Below are positions 19,820 through 30,664 of a stretch of 64,000 nt of DNA, piece after piece. The position numbers and the translations under genes were made by a program. The notes beneath the pieces are model-generated. The model worked only from the letters and a program-made list of their open reading frames with translations. It searched no databases and was not told where the DNA came from. The DNA lies in contig CM022944.1 of the NCBI GenBank assembly GCA_012931725.1, positions 64,311,982-64,375,981 on the forward strand, written 5' to 3'. This stretch comes from Litsea cubeba (Eukaryota > Streptophyta > Magnoliopsida > Laurales > Lauraceae). Position 1 is the first letter of the stretch. Each line of letters begins with the position of its first letter.

Positions 19820-21920
19820 ATGGGGATTTACAACCACTGGTTAGAGAGCGAGGCAGCGATCGAGGGTTTTAGGTCAGCCTTTAGGATCCCTGCTGATGTC
19901 CAAGTCAGGGGTGCTGATCCCCATGGCTACAACCCTCGCGCCTTTCTGGGAGGCTGGATGCCTTTTCCGCTGGTGGCTGTGATAGAAGGCGGGGTCCGAT
20001 TCCCCCTTCATCCGCTTCTCAGGAGGTGCCTAAGTCAGTGGCGTCTCTGCCCTTGCCAACTACTGCCGAATGCCTTCAAGATCGTGATGGGCACGGTCAA
20101 GTTGAATGAGGTCCTGGGCACCGACTTCGGCGTCTTCGATCTTGAGGACGTCTATGACATATGCAGGTCCGGGGAATCTTATTATCTCCGGGCTAAGTCA
20201 GGCCGGGATGGCTTCGTCCGATACTTGGAGGATTCGAGCAAGTATGCCGGGGACGATCTTCTATACGTCTCTGGGAACTGGGAGTTTGGGGAGGCCGACA
20301 CCGATAGAGGCTACCAGGTTCCCCGCCACTTCGGCACCATCCCAAGTAAACATCCTCCGTTTCTTTTCTTTTTTCATAAGTTTCTTTTTATTCTGCCGTG
20401 CTTATGATTCTGACTGCTGCAGCTTTGAAGGAAAGGAGACGGGCTGCCAAATACATCTGGAAGAGGAACGATGCCTGGCTCCGTCTGGTGAAGCGGTACA
20501 GCGGTCACGACGGCAGGGCGGCTTGGTCGCTGCTAGGATATGAGCCGAAGTACCGCGGGTATCTGAGGGGCACCGTAGAGCCGATCCCGAGTGAAGGTGC
20601 CGGATCCGGGGTTGGTCAGGAGCGGGCCGTTCCGGAGGTCGCAGAGCCCTCGCGGGCGTCGTCTGAAGCTAGGGCAGCGTCTGGAATCTTAGTTTCCTTA
20701 GCAGAATCGAGACTACCCCAGGTCTCAGGAAGGGAATCGAGTCGATCTGCCCGATCTCCCTCGCCAGGATCCGGGATGAGGCACACCAGGCGTCTGTCCT
20801 TCGAGGATCTCGAGGCCTTGGCGCTTGGAGTGGAGGACGTCCGAGCCCCCGAGGAGCCGGTAGATTCTCCGAGGCGTCCGTCTCCGAGGGCTCGGGTGGC
20901 TTCTCCTGCAGAGGCGGTGGAGGTACCCGTACCCCCTGGCCCTGTTGACCTAGGGGTACGCTCGCCCCCAGCCGAGGTCGAACAGGAGTAAACTCGGCCG
21001 CTGAAGATGCCGAGGACTGATGCGGGCCCTAGCTCGGCCGCTGCCTCGTTGCCGCCGGGGCCGCAGTTATGGGAGCCAGGCTTCATGCTCGGGTCGGGGA
21101 GGCCGATGACGGTGGAGGACAGCATTCTTCACAGGATCGATCTCCCGGTCCTCGAAGCCCTTGGGCGAGCCTGTGCCCTTCCCCGGGACATGGAGCGGCT
21201 GGATGAGTACAGCGATCAGAAGCTGATCTTGTCGATGCTGCAGTCCAACCTCGTGGTAAATCTTCATTTTCCTTTGCTGAACCAGCAATTTATCGTCTGA
21301 CGCTCTTTGGGTCTAACATGTACGTCTTCATTTGACAGGCGGCTCAGAAGTCCATGGCCGTTGCTGATAGGATCTGGAGGTACAGCGCGGACGCTGCCGA
21401 GCTGTCCGTGGAGAAGAACGGCCTGCAAGAGTCCCTGGACGCTGTGAGCCAAAAGTTGGCCAAAGCAGAGGAGGAATTCGCGGCGAAGCTCGAGCAGGCG
21501 AGGGAGGAGGCCGAGGCGGAGCGGACCAAGGTGGCCGAGCTCGAGGTCTCCATCTCGAAGATGGGAGACGATTACGCGGCCCTGCTTCAAGCCGAGACCA
21601 AGAGGGCGGATGAAGCCGAGGCGAAGCTTGAATCCGAATCCAAGAGGGCGGATGAAGCCGAGGCGAAGCTCGAATCCGAGTGCGATGCTGCATTCGAGGA
21701 TGCCAAAGTGCAGGTCACCAACCACTACAAGGAAAGGGTTCTTGTGGTGAGGGATAAGGCTTGGGCGAAAGGGTGGCTTGCCGGCATGAAGGAGGTCGGG
21801 ATCTCGGAGGGCCACCGCTCCTTTCGGGAGCCGCCTCCGTACCCGCTTCCGGTGCCGAACTCTGCCCGTCCATCTGGTGAAGCCTCTGACGCCGCAGCCC
21901 GTGCAACTGACCGGTCATGA
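19820..21920 (+). CDS. Antisense additional ORF of element B (3 exons, one internal stop)
   Basis: Exons 19820-20345, 20423-21255 and 21339-21920 join in frame to about 646 codons; introns are 77 and 83 nt with GT/AG ends. Exon 1 holds GVRFPLHPLLRRCL...LPNAFKI, which from memory resembles the plant 'putative gypsy type transposon' domain (PF04195). Exon 2 continues with a basic, Trp-rich segment (YIWKRNDAWLRLVKRY) and a long Pro/Ser/Glu-rich linker. Exon 3 is a long coiled coil with two tandem copies of KRADEAEAKLESE, then a Pro-rich tail. It is antisense to gag-pol, between pol and the 3' LTR, where Tat elements are known to carry extra ORFs. An in-frame TAA at 20989-20991 would truncate the product; element C lacks it at that place. 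Function unknown; the coiled coil suggests oligomerisation. Confidence 0.75.
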
Positions 21921-22388
21921 CCTCGGGACTTCGGGATGTTTGCTTTTTTGCTTTGTAATTTGTAATTTCCTTCAATTTGTATTTACTGGACAATGTAATG
22001 ATTGAAACTTTAATACAAATGAAGGTTTTCTGAAATACCCGCGCTTTTCTCTTTTAAGCTTGAGTTCTTTGATTGCTTGAGTTCGGTAGAGTGCTCCCTT
22101 AAGATCTTTTTTGGTATTTGCGCTGATACTCCGTATTTTGGGTGATCTCCATTGGTATTCGCGCTGATCCTCCGTATCTTGGGTGATCTCCATTGGTATT
22201 CGCGCTGATCCTCCGTATCTTGGGTGATCTTGAATAGCAATGAATATGGTGGCGCGGCAGACGAGGGAGTCTGACGGGTGTCTCCACGTGGCGTCGTAGG
22301 GTTCGCTGGTCAATAGTCGCGCCTTCCCAACAGCGCGTGGGAGACTTCGCCCCATAACTCCTTTTGGAGTCTGAGCCTCCCTCCATCC
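21921..22388 (+). other. Region after the antisense ORF of element B
   Basis: This has a possible polyadenylation region with AATGTAATG and TTTAATACAAATG near 21990-22020. A 39-bp unit (GGTATTCGCGCTGATCCTCC, then GTATCTTGGGTGATCTCCAT) repeats about three times at 22110-22230. I see no ORF. Confidence 0.5.
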
Positions 22389-22960
22389 TATAAATAGGGG
22401 GAACAGGCTCGCCATGGGAGAAGGAAGGAACATAGGAACCATGCCTGGGAGGTGCCTGAGATTACTTGATCCGGGGGAGATCCTTGCGCCGTTGGACGGT
22501 TGCCCCCGAGGGGGGGAAGGCTGTCGTGGCCTGCGCGCTCTCTGAAGGAATTCCCCGTGGGCCACGCGCTCTCTGAACGCGGGTCCATGGGCACTGGCCC
22601 TTGGCCAGACAGAGTGAGGATGCGCTGCGAGGGGACGGTGGCGCCTTCTCGTCCGACACCGCCCTGTGCGCCCGTCGTACGGCAGGCGGGATTGGGCCTC
22701 GCTGGTCCGGGAGGCTTCTTCAAGCTCTGCCGCTCCTACTGCCACCGAGGGTGTTGCAGAGCCCAGCGGGGTCCAGGGATCGCTCAGAACCTCCAGGAGC
22801 CCTCTGTCTGAAGAGTCAGTGACGCCTGAAGAGTCAGTGAAGATCAGAGTCTTCTAGCCTCGCTTGGTTTTCTGTTTTTAGAGGACTGTGGTCCTCCTTT
22901 CTGTACTCTGCTTTCTGTCATGTATTTCTTGTAACGAAGCAGTTTGCAATGAATGAAAAT
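22389..22960 (+). other. Second plus-strand transcription unit of element B (probably non-coding)
   Basis: TATAAATAGGGG at 22389 is followed by GCTCGCCATGGGAG and, about 560 bp later, by an AATGAATGAAAATG polyadenylation-like tail near 22945. Element C has the same arrangement at 46503-47150 (TATAAATATGGGG, GCTCGCCATGGGAG, AATAAATAAAAAG). Short ORFs are present, but the two copies do not share a frame: the ATG after the TATA box opens 44 codons here and 5 in element C. It looks like a conserved promoter driving an RNA without a conserved protein. Confidence 0.5.
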
Positions 22961-23236
22961 GCATTTTCTGATTAACCAAGCTGCATACAGTGCTTTCGAG
23001 TTCTTTTTCTCATTACTTTACGCTGTTTCGGAATACTTGGATTTGTGTTTGAGTGCTGGCATTGACTTTGGCCAAAAGGGCTGGCTTTGGCCGAGACGAG
23101 ATGCATTGTGCCGAGATGGACCCATTCTATTGGTCTCGGCTCGGCGGAGCGAGTTCGGCAATGGCCTTCTGACGGGTGTATGAACCCGGACTCCAGAGAA
23201 CTTGTCCTTGGCCGGACCGCCTTGAGGGGTTTATGA

Positions 23237-23738
23237 ACCCAGACTTTTAGGGAAGGCTGAGTGTAGGAACTGCAAGCCTCGGCATAGAGCCTGTGTGCCC
23301 TGAGACACGGAATTTTAGGAAAGGCTGAGCGTAGGAACTCGAAGCCGTTTCCAAGGCGTGGAGCCTGTGTGCCCTGAGACACGGAATTTTAGGAAAGGCT
23401 GAGTGTATGAACTCGAAGCCGTTTCCAAGGCGTGGAGCCTGTGTGCCCTGAGACACGGAATTTTAGGAAAGGCTGAGTGTATGAACTCGAAGCCGTTTCC
23501 AAGGCGTGGAGCCTGTGTGCCCTGAGACACGGAATTTTAGGAAAGGCTGAGTGTATGAACTCGAAGCCGTTTCCAAGGCGTGGAGCCTGTGTGCCCTGAG
23601 ACACGGAATTTTAGGAAAGGCTGAGTGTATGAACTCGAAGCCGTTTCCAAGGCGTGGAGCCTGTGTGCCCTGAGACACGGAATTTTAGGAAAGGCTGAGT
23701 GTATGAACTCGAAGCCGTTTCCAAGGCGTCGAGCCTGT
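23237..23738. repeat. 74-bp tandem array of element B
   Basis: Nearly seven copies of a 74-bp unit containing AACTCGAAGCCGTTTCC and GCCTGTGTGCCCTGAGACAC lie between the second plus-strand unit and the end of pol. Element C has a related array with a 58-bp unit at the same place. Confidence 0.95.
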
Positions 23739-23811
23739 GTCGCCGGAGTCGACCAGAGATTGATGACAAGGCAAAAGCTGCTTTTTATTGATTCCGAAGT
23801 TCGTTACATCT

Positions 23812-26800
23812 TTAGAAATAAAACTTCTTCAAATGAGATGCATTCCACGGTCTCGGCAATGGCTTGCCATCCAAGTCTTCGAGCTTGTAGGCTGACTTTC
23901 CTGCCAGTGAAACCACTCTGTATGGGCCGTGCCAGTTCGGGGCAAGCTTCCCCTCATTTGGTTCTCTGTCAGCTGGCAGGGTCTTCTTTAAAACGAGCTC
24001 TCCCGTGGTGAACCTTCTTTCCTTGACATTTTGATTGTATGCCCTGGCTAACCGCTGCTGATAGTCGGTTAGTCTCAGGGCGGCAGCTTCTCGTCGTTCG
24101 TCCGCTAGCTCCAGCTCCATTGCCAGGTTCGTCTCATTTCGGCCTTGATCGACCAGCTCTGTCCTCAGGGTAGGGAGGCCGATTTCCAGGGGAATGACCG
24201 CCTCCATACCGTAGGCCAGGGAGAATGGTGTCGCCGAAGTGGACCTCCTTGGAGTTGTTCGATAGGCCCACAGCACGCTCGGAAGCTCTTCTGTCCATCT
24301 GCCCTTTGCCTTGTCCAGTCGCTTCTTCAGGCCATCCAGGATCACTTTGTTGGAGATTTCTGCCTGGCCATTACTCTGTGGGTATGCCGGGGTGGAGTAA
24401 TGGTTTCTGATGCCATGCTCTTGGCAGAAATCTCTGAAGGATTTGGAATCGAACTGAGTCCCGTTATCTGAAATCAGGGTCCGGGGGATGCCGAACCTCG
24501 TGAGGATGTTTTTCCAGACGAAGTTCCTGGAGTCCCTGTCCGTGATGGAAGACAACGGTTCAGCCTCTATCCACTTGGTGAAGTAGTCCGTAGCCACTAT
24601 CAGCCATCTTTTGTTCCCTGGAGCTCGGTGAAGGGGCCCCACAATGTCCAGGCCCCATTGAGCGAAGGGCCATGGACTGGAGAGGGAGCTCAGATCTTGC
24701 GCTGGCTGATGGAGGGAGTGGGAGAACTTCTGGCATTTCTCGCATTTTCTGGCGTAGACCTGGGCGTCCTTCTGCATGTAGGGCCACCAGTAACCCTGGC
24801 TGATTGCCCTGTAGGCCAACGAGCGGCCTCCTATATGGCTGCCGCAGATTCCTTCATGGATCTCGTACAGGAAGTCGTCCACCTTGGACGGGTGGACGCA
24901 TTGGAGGTACGGGCCTGTGAAGGACTTCCTGTAGAGTTTGCCTTCTGGAGAGAGCCAAAAGCGGGCTGCCTTGAGCCTGATTTTGTGGGCTTCAGTCTTG
25001 TCCTCGGGGAGCTGGTCATCCTTCAGGTAGGCAACGATTGGATCCATCCAGCTGGGGCCGAGGTCAGCACAGAGGACAAGCCGAGATGACTGGAGCTCTA
25101 GACTTGACCTTGATACTGACCCGACCTCGATGGTCCTCTTCTTTCCTGCTTCAACAGCGGAGGCCAGGTTGCAAGCGCATCGGCGTGCGTGTTGGTATCT
25201 CGGGAGATCTGCCTGACCTCGGCTTTCTGGAATTGGGAGAGTAGCTTTTTTGCCAGGGCTAAGTAGGCCGCCATCCTGTCGTCCCTGGCCTGGTAGTCTC
25301 CAGCGAGCTGGCTAGTTACCAGTTGAGAATCGCTGAAGATTTCCAGGTGCTGGGCTCCGAGGACTCGGGCGCTGTTCAGCCCTGCGATCAGTGCTTCGTA
25401 CTCTGCCTCATTGTTCGTTGCTTTGAAATCGAGGGTGAAAGCCTGCTCTATGACCAGTCCTTCTGGCGATTGGAGAACTATGCCGGCGCCAGCTCTCTTG
25501 GAGGTGGACGACCCGTCGACAAAGATCCTCCATGCCGAGGTGGGAGACTGCTGGACTTCTGTTTCTGCTGGCTCTTGCCCTGTGCCCCCAGTGCCGTGCC
25601 GAGCTGGGTCTGAGCCTGGTTGTGGCAGGCGAATTCGACTATGAAGTCTGCCAGAATCTGGGCTTTGATTGCAGTTCGGGGACGGTACTGTATGTCATAC
25701 TGCCCCAATTCAACTGCCCACTTCGATATGCGCCCTGAAAAGTCAGCTTTTTTGAACAAGGAACGGAGTGGGTGCTCCGTGATCACCACAATAGTGTGGG
25801 ATTGAAAATAATGGGAGAGCTTGCGGGAGGCGGTGACAAGAGCCAACGCAAGCTTCTCCAACAGAAGGTACCTGGTCTCGGCATCGAGCAGGTCTTGCTC
25901 GTGTAATAGATCGGCTTTTGAACTCCCTCGTCCTCCCTGATGAGGACGGAGCTCACTGCGTGATCCGAGACTGCTAGGTATAAATACAGAATCTCCCCCC
26001 GAGTCGGGGTGGAGAGTAATGGGGGTGACATCAAATAAGTTTTGAGTGCGGCCAATGCCTGGTCGCACTCGGGGGTCCATTGGAACTTCAAATTTTTCCT
26101 CAAAAGCTGGAAAAAGGCCTGCACTTATCTGATGAGCGGCTGATGAAGCGATTGAGTGCGGCGGCCATTCCCGTAAGCTTTTGAACTTCCTTTGTGGTGG
26201 AGGGACTCTGGATGTCCTGGATGGCGGTGATCTGGTCTGGATTGGCCTCTATCCCCCTCCGCGTCACCAAGCTGCCGAGAAACTGCCAGAGGCTACGCCG
26301 AAGGCGCACTTGGAAGCGTTGAGCTTGAGCTTGTAGGCGCGAAGGATGTCAAAGACTTGGCCGAGATCTACCAGGTGGTCGCTGGAGCGCACAGATTTGA
26401 CGACCATGTCGTCGATATACACCCTCCACCGTTTGGCCGAGCTGGGCCTGGAACATCTTCGTGACGAGGCGCTGATAGGTCGCCCCCGCGTTCTTCAGCC
26501 CGAAGGGCATTACTCTATAGCAGTAAGTGCCGCGGGGGGTGATGAATGATGTTTTCTCCTCGTCGGGCCCATAGAGAGGGATCTGATGATAGCCTCGGTA
26601 GGCGTCGAGGAAGCTCATTCGGTCATGACCAGCGGTGGCGTCAATCAGTTGGTCGATCTTCGGGAGGGGGAAACTGTCCTTAGGGCAAGCCCTGTTCAGG
26701 TCGGTGAAGTCTACGCACACCCTCCACTTTCCAGTTTTCTTCTTGACGACCACCGTGTTGGCCAGCCATACCGGGTACTGGACTTCCCGGATGGCCCCTG

Positions 26801-27575
26801 CTTTTAGCAGGTTGTCGACCTCTTCCACGACCGCGTCTGTCTGCTGCAGCCCGGTTCTGCGGGCCTTCTGCACTACTGGCTTGTGGTCGGGGTCGACGTT
26901 GAGCTTATGGCACATGACCTCAGGGTCGACCCCGGGCATCTCACTTGGGTTCCAAGCGAAGACGTCCACATTCTGCATCAAGAACCGAGAGAGTTCGGCC
27001 CTTTCTTCGTCCGACAGCTGGGTGCCGATCAGGAAGAAACGGTCTGGGTCTGCCGGGTCTAGCCTGACCTCGGCTAGGTCCTCGATGCTCTTCTTCTCAG
27101 GGTCCCTGCCGATCTCATCGAGGCCCTTTTCGAATTCGGCCAGGTTAACGCGCTCTGGCTCCTTTACTGCTGGAACTGCGGCTAACACGCATTGCCTGGC
27201 TGCTGGTCTCCCTTCACTGTGACTACCTCCAGCTTGCCTTCTTCGTTCTCGTGGACGAATTTCAGCTTTTGGTGGAAGGAAGAAGGAACTGCCTCTAGCT
27301 TGTGGAGCCACGTCCTACCCAGAATGACATTGTAGGGGGAAGGGGCATCCACAACCAGAAAGTCGGCTGTCACGGAGGCTCCGCCAACTTGGGTTTCCAA
27401 GGTGATTCTACCCTTGGGGTAGACTGGTGTTGCGGACAACCCTAGGAGAGGTGCACGAACCTCCGTGAGGTCTGCTTCGGAGAGTTTCATTCGTTTGAAG
27501 CAGTCGTAGTAGAGGACCTCGGAGGAACTGCCGGAGTCGACGAGGATCCTCTTCACGGTGAAGTCTCTCAACTCA
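23812..27575 (-). pseudogene. Element B pol: protease, RT, RNase H, second RNase H, integrase, with several small indels
   Basis: In minus-strand order: protease with ILVDSGSSSEVLYY (27182-27571); RT with RVCVDFTDLNRACPKDSFPLPKIDQLID and FLDAYRGYHQI (26349-27311), its YIDD box near 26408-26420 in another frame; RNase H with HTIVVITEHPLRSLFKKADF (25478-26080); a second, archaeal-like RNase H starting FVDGSSTSK (about 25150-25520); integrase 23812-25047 with an HHCC finger (HEGICGSHIGG...CEKC) and a DDE core with TDYFTKWIEAE, ISDNGTQF and PQSNGQAE. Compared with element C, small indels break the frame near 27575, 27190 (4 bp), 26420, 26280, 26115, 25898, 25600 and 25170. There are no nonsense substitutions that I can see, which is odd for a dead gene and may reflect consensus errors. 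Confidence 0.88.
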
Positions 27576-29604
27576 TGGTGAGGAGCAGGGGGTCGTTGTG
27601 AGGGACTTGGACCCCCTCTAGATCCCGATCCGAGAACGAGATGGCTGGTTTGTCGCGGCGGGCTTTCTTGGATGCCGGGGCGAGGTCGGCTTTCATCACT
27701 TCTTTCTCGTGCGAAGCCCGCCTGGCTTCGGCACGGGTTTGGGAGCTTCCTCGGGACGAGGAAGCGGGAGCCGAGGATGCCAGATGGATCACATTGATGA
27801 TCTTCTCTGAGTCCTCGCTGTCTGGAGCCGGGGCCGTGCTCTGGTGGGCCCGGCCCTCGCTGCCGCCGGCATCACCCTCCTTGATGAATTCTGGAATGTG
27901 GCCCTCTTTGGCCAGCTTCTCCAGATACCACTGCAAAGTTCTGCATTCCTCAGTCTTGTGCCCGTTGCCCTTATGGAAGGCGCAGTGGAGCTTGCTCCGG
28001 GCGCCCTCGCTGGGTTCGTACTTCATGGGCGGGGGATACTTGAAGAACGGCTTGGATTTGATCTTCGCCAGGATGCGGTATATCGGCTCCTTGAAGACGA
28101 CATTGACGCTCTGACTGGCGTTGGAGGGAGGTCCGGGCTTCCAATTGCCCCCAGACCTGGACGACGAAGGCTTCGTCGAACTGGAGGCCCAGTCCCGCTT
28201 GGACTCCTGCTTCTGGGAGGGCCTCCCGCCTCTTTGCCGAGGCTGGCTATTCTTCTGTTCGGGCTCTGGATGCCCGTCCCGATCCTTAGCTCGGATCTCG
28301 TCTTCTTCCCGGGCGATGAAGCGCTTCACCCGGGACATTAACTCTGACATGGACTCTGGAGTGTCCCCGGCCAAGTCCTTCCGCACATCGCTGCCGGGGA
28401 TCAGGGCATGCTGGAAGGCGTAGATGGATATCCCCTCCCTTGCGCCCTCGATCTGGCTGTAGATTGCCCAGAATCGGTGGGTGAACTTGGCAAGAGTTTC
28501 ACCCTGCTTCATTCTTAGGGCGATAAGGTCCCCTTCCTTCTTGGGGACGACGGTGTATGCTTGGAACTTCTTCAGGAAGGAGAGCTGGAGCTCCTTCCAA
28601 CTGGGAATTGACTGCTCTGGGAGAGAGCAAAACCACTTCAGGGGGAGGTCACCCAAACTGGAGGAGAAGATCTTACAGTTTAGGTGGCCCTCATTTCCCC
28701 AGATAGACATCTTCTGGGAGAAGTGTCGGAGGTGTGCAGACGGGTCTGACAGTCCGTCGTAGGGGATGAACCGCGGGACGGAGAACTTCCTGGGCAAGGG
28801 GGTGCGCTCGATCTCCTTTGTGAAGGGAGAGCCCCCGAGATCAGTGTGACCGCAGAGCTGCTTCTGGTCCCGCATATCCAGGTTGTGCTGGAGAGCTCGC
28901 CTGACACGTTTGTCGAACCACTCCTGCTCGTCGTCCTCCTCTGGAGTTTGAGCTCTGGACTTTCGCTTGGGGCGGCTCGGACTGTGATGGCTATGAGTTC
29001 GGCCATCGCGACTATGGTGACTCCGGCTGTTGCTCGAGCCTTCGTCACGAATCTGGCCCCGTTTCTGGTCCAGATGATGTCTGAGGTCCTCACGAGGAGG
29101 CTGGGTCGCCTTGCTGGGAGCGCCCTTCTTTTTCCCTTGGGGCTCAGAGACCTCCCTCAAGGAGGCAGTTTGCACTGCCTTCAGCTGCTGCTGGAGCTTG
29201 CGAATCATCCGCTCTTGCTTCCGGAGTTGCTTCTGGAGGAGGGCAGCCTCGGGAGCCTCTTTGGGGGGTTGAGCGTGGCGCGTTTCTCCCACGGCCACGG
29301 CCTTGTCCTTCCGAGGACGCTGATGCTGATGCTCATCGCGTCCGGGTGGCGGGACCTCGTCCGCTGAGAGTGAGGTCTCGACTCCCTCTTGGAAAGGGAT
29401 CTCGACAAAGGGTTGGGAGCCCAGGCGGCCCTCGCCTGCAGTCGTCCCTTGCACCGCGCGGGACTGCCCCTGAGGAGGGACTTCCGCTGGAGTCGTGTCT
29501 TGCACCGCGCGGGACTGCCCCTGAGGAGGGACTTCCGTTGGCGGTGGTGGCAGCGCGAGCGCTGCTCCTGAAGATTCTACGCCCTTCTTAGCTTTCGGAG
29601 GCAT
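27568..29604 (-). CDS. Element B gag
   Basis: The start MPPKAKKGVE at 29604 is preferred; the frame is open upstream into the LTR but that part crosses the primer site. Repeated Pro/Gln-rich segments are followed by a basic coiled coil, an Arg/Ser/His-rich segment and the Retrotrans_gag core (FIPYDGLSDPSAHLRHF to VKRFIAREEDEI). A Tat-style knuckle CAFHKGNGHKTEEC comes after it. The frame stops 19 residues before protease sequence resumes in another frame. In element C the two are continuous, so a single gag-pol polyprotein is the likely ancestral state. The protein forms the capsid of the element's particle. Confidence 0.9.
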   Translation of the reverse strand: MPPKAKKGVESSGAALALPPPPTEVPPQGQSRAVQDTTPAEVPPQGQSRAVQGTTAGEGRLGSQPFVEIPFQEGVETSLSADEVPPPGRDEHQHQRPRKDKAVAVGETRHAQPPKEAPEAALLQKQLRKQERMIRKLQQQLKAVQTASLREVSEPQGKKKGAPSKATQPPREDLRHHLDQKRGQIRDEGSSNSRSHHSRDGRTHSHHSPSRPKRKSRAQTPEEDDEQEWFDKRVRRALQHNLDMRDQKQLCGHTDLGGSPFTKEIERTPLPRKFSVPRFIPYDGLSDPSAHLRHFSQKMSIWGNEGHLNCKIFSSSLGDLPLKWFCSLPEQSIPSWKELQLSFLKKFQAYTVVPKKEGDLIALRMKQGETLAKFTHRFWAIYSQIEGAREGISIYAFQHALIPGSDVRKDLAGDTPESMSELMSRVKRFIAREEDEIRAKDRDGHPEPEQKNSQPRQRGGRPSQKQESKRDWASSSTKPSSSRSGGNWKPGPPSNASQSVNVVFKEPIYRILAKIKSKPFFKYPPPMKYEPSEGARSKLHCAFHKGNGHKTEECRTLQWYLEKLAKEGHIPEFIKEGDAGGSEGRAHQSTAPAPDSEDSEKIINVIHLASSAPASSSRGSSQTRAEARRASHEKEVMKADLAPASKKARRDKPAISFSDRDLEGVQVPHNDPLLLTMS

Positions 29605-29673
29605 GGCTTCTGAATGGATGAGGTTAGGAAGATTGGGAAAGTTTTGAGAGGTTTGGATGGCTGGGATATTTCT

Positions 29674-29691
29674 TCCCCACAGACGGCGCCA
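29674..29691 (-). other. Primer binding site of element B
   Basis: The minus strand reads TGGCGCCGTCTGTGGGGA two bases after the 5' LTR. TGGCGCCGT-type sites are usual for Tat/Athila elements; I am not certain which tRNA is the primer. Confidence 0.8.
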
Positions 29692-29693
29692 AT

Positions 29694-30659
29694 TGTAGGT
29701 GCAGAAAATTATGACCCACAATAAGAGGGTGCCTTACAGGACTTATCCGTGAAGATGATGGTGTCTGAGATGTCTGGATGCCGTCCGAGAGCCTGAAAAG
29801 GAGTAGCAAACAGTCAGAGGACCCTGGCCTGAGCGGCGCAAGGCTCTCCGATGCCAAAGTCAGTGTATGGACTGGAACAATGGAAGGAGAGGAGGAAGAG
29901 AGACAGAGTAAGGGCTCTGTGTATGGGATGTGCGTACCTTGCATGGTGTTTGAGGGTTTATTTATAGAGGAGTGGATCGTATCTTTCTGAGAATATCTGG
30001 GTGTGGGTCCCATGATCTGACTGGGTAGTCATGATCAGCCCACAAAGTAATAAATGCGGTCTAATCCGGCCCACTCAGCATTAAATGCCAGTCGGGTCAG
30101 CCCACATTGCATTAAATGCATGTCTTGTTGGGCCAGATTGTGTTGGGCGCCCTTGGCGGTAGGAGTACCAGCGGATCTGCCCTCGGGCCTTGCCCTGATG
30201 TGGCCTCAGTCGCTGGATGCTGCCACGTGGCGATCTGGCGAAGATAGTGGGCGGCTGGACGTCGTGTCTGTCCCACTAGATCGTGACCCTATCCTTCCAC
30301 GTGCCTGGTGACGTGGGGGATGAGGGGTCTAGGCGAAGGCTCTTTCTCGCTTCGGTTACTGTTCTGGCTTCTTCAGCCGAGGTGGCTTTAGCCGAGGTAG
30401 GGTTATCTGCGGAGATAGCGTCCGGGGTGGCCTTGCCGATGTGGACTCTCTGCCGAGATGACGCCCGAGGTGATCCAGTTCGGCGCTTGTGGCCTGGAGA
30501 TGTATGATGTCGGCCAAGGCCCCTGCCCTGGTAGCCGGGATGAGACCGGTGCCACGTGGATGGCACGCGGATGGCATGCGGATGGCACGTGAGGATGTTT
30601 AGCCCCGTATGATGGCTGTGGTTAGCCTAATCCTGTAGCTCTGGGAATTTCCCCACACA
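29694..30659 (-). repeat. 5' LTR of element B
   Basis: 966 bp, apparently identical to 18256-19221. The TATA box is at 29959-29966 on the minus strand and drives gag-pol. The same G-box set lies upstream of it. Confidence 0.95.
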
Positions 30660-30664
30660 GTGGT
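30660..30664. repeat. 5-bp target site duplication of element B, right
   Basis: GTGGT, matching 18251-18255. Confidence 0.93.

Larger units (their letters stand above)
18256..30659 (-). mobile_element. Element B: Tat-lineage Ty3/gypsy element with antisense ORF
   Basis: A 12,404-bp complete element with 966-bp LTRs that appear identical, a 5-bp target duplication, a primer site, a polypurine tract, gag and pol on the minus strand. Between pol and the 3' LTR it has an antisense spliced ORF, a second plus-strand unit and a tandem array. The second RNase H domain after RT-RNase H, the CX2HX4HX4C knuckle in gag and the antisense extra ORF all fit the Tat lineage (Retand-like). It is the youngest insertion that can be dated in the window. 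Confidence 0.93.

Noticed and set aside
28846..29367. 173-codon plus-strand ORF opposite gag, and similar long ORFs at 20616-21125, 26635-27222 and 27641-28341
   Set aside because: GC-rich coding strands leave open frames on the opposite strand. These mirror gag, pol or the antisense ORF and show no domain.
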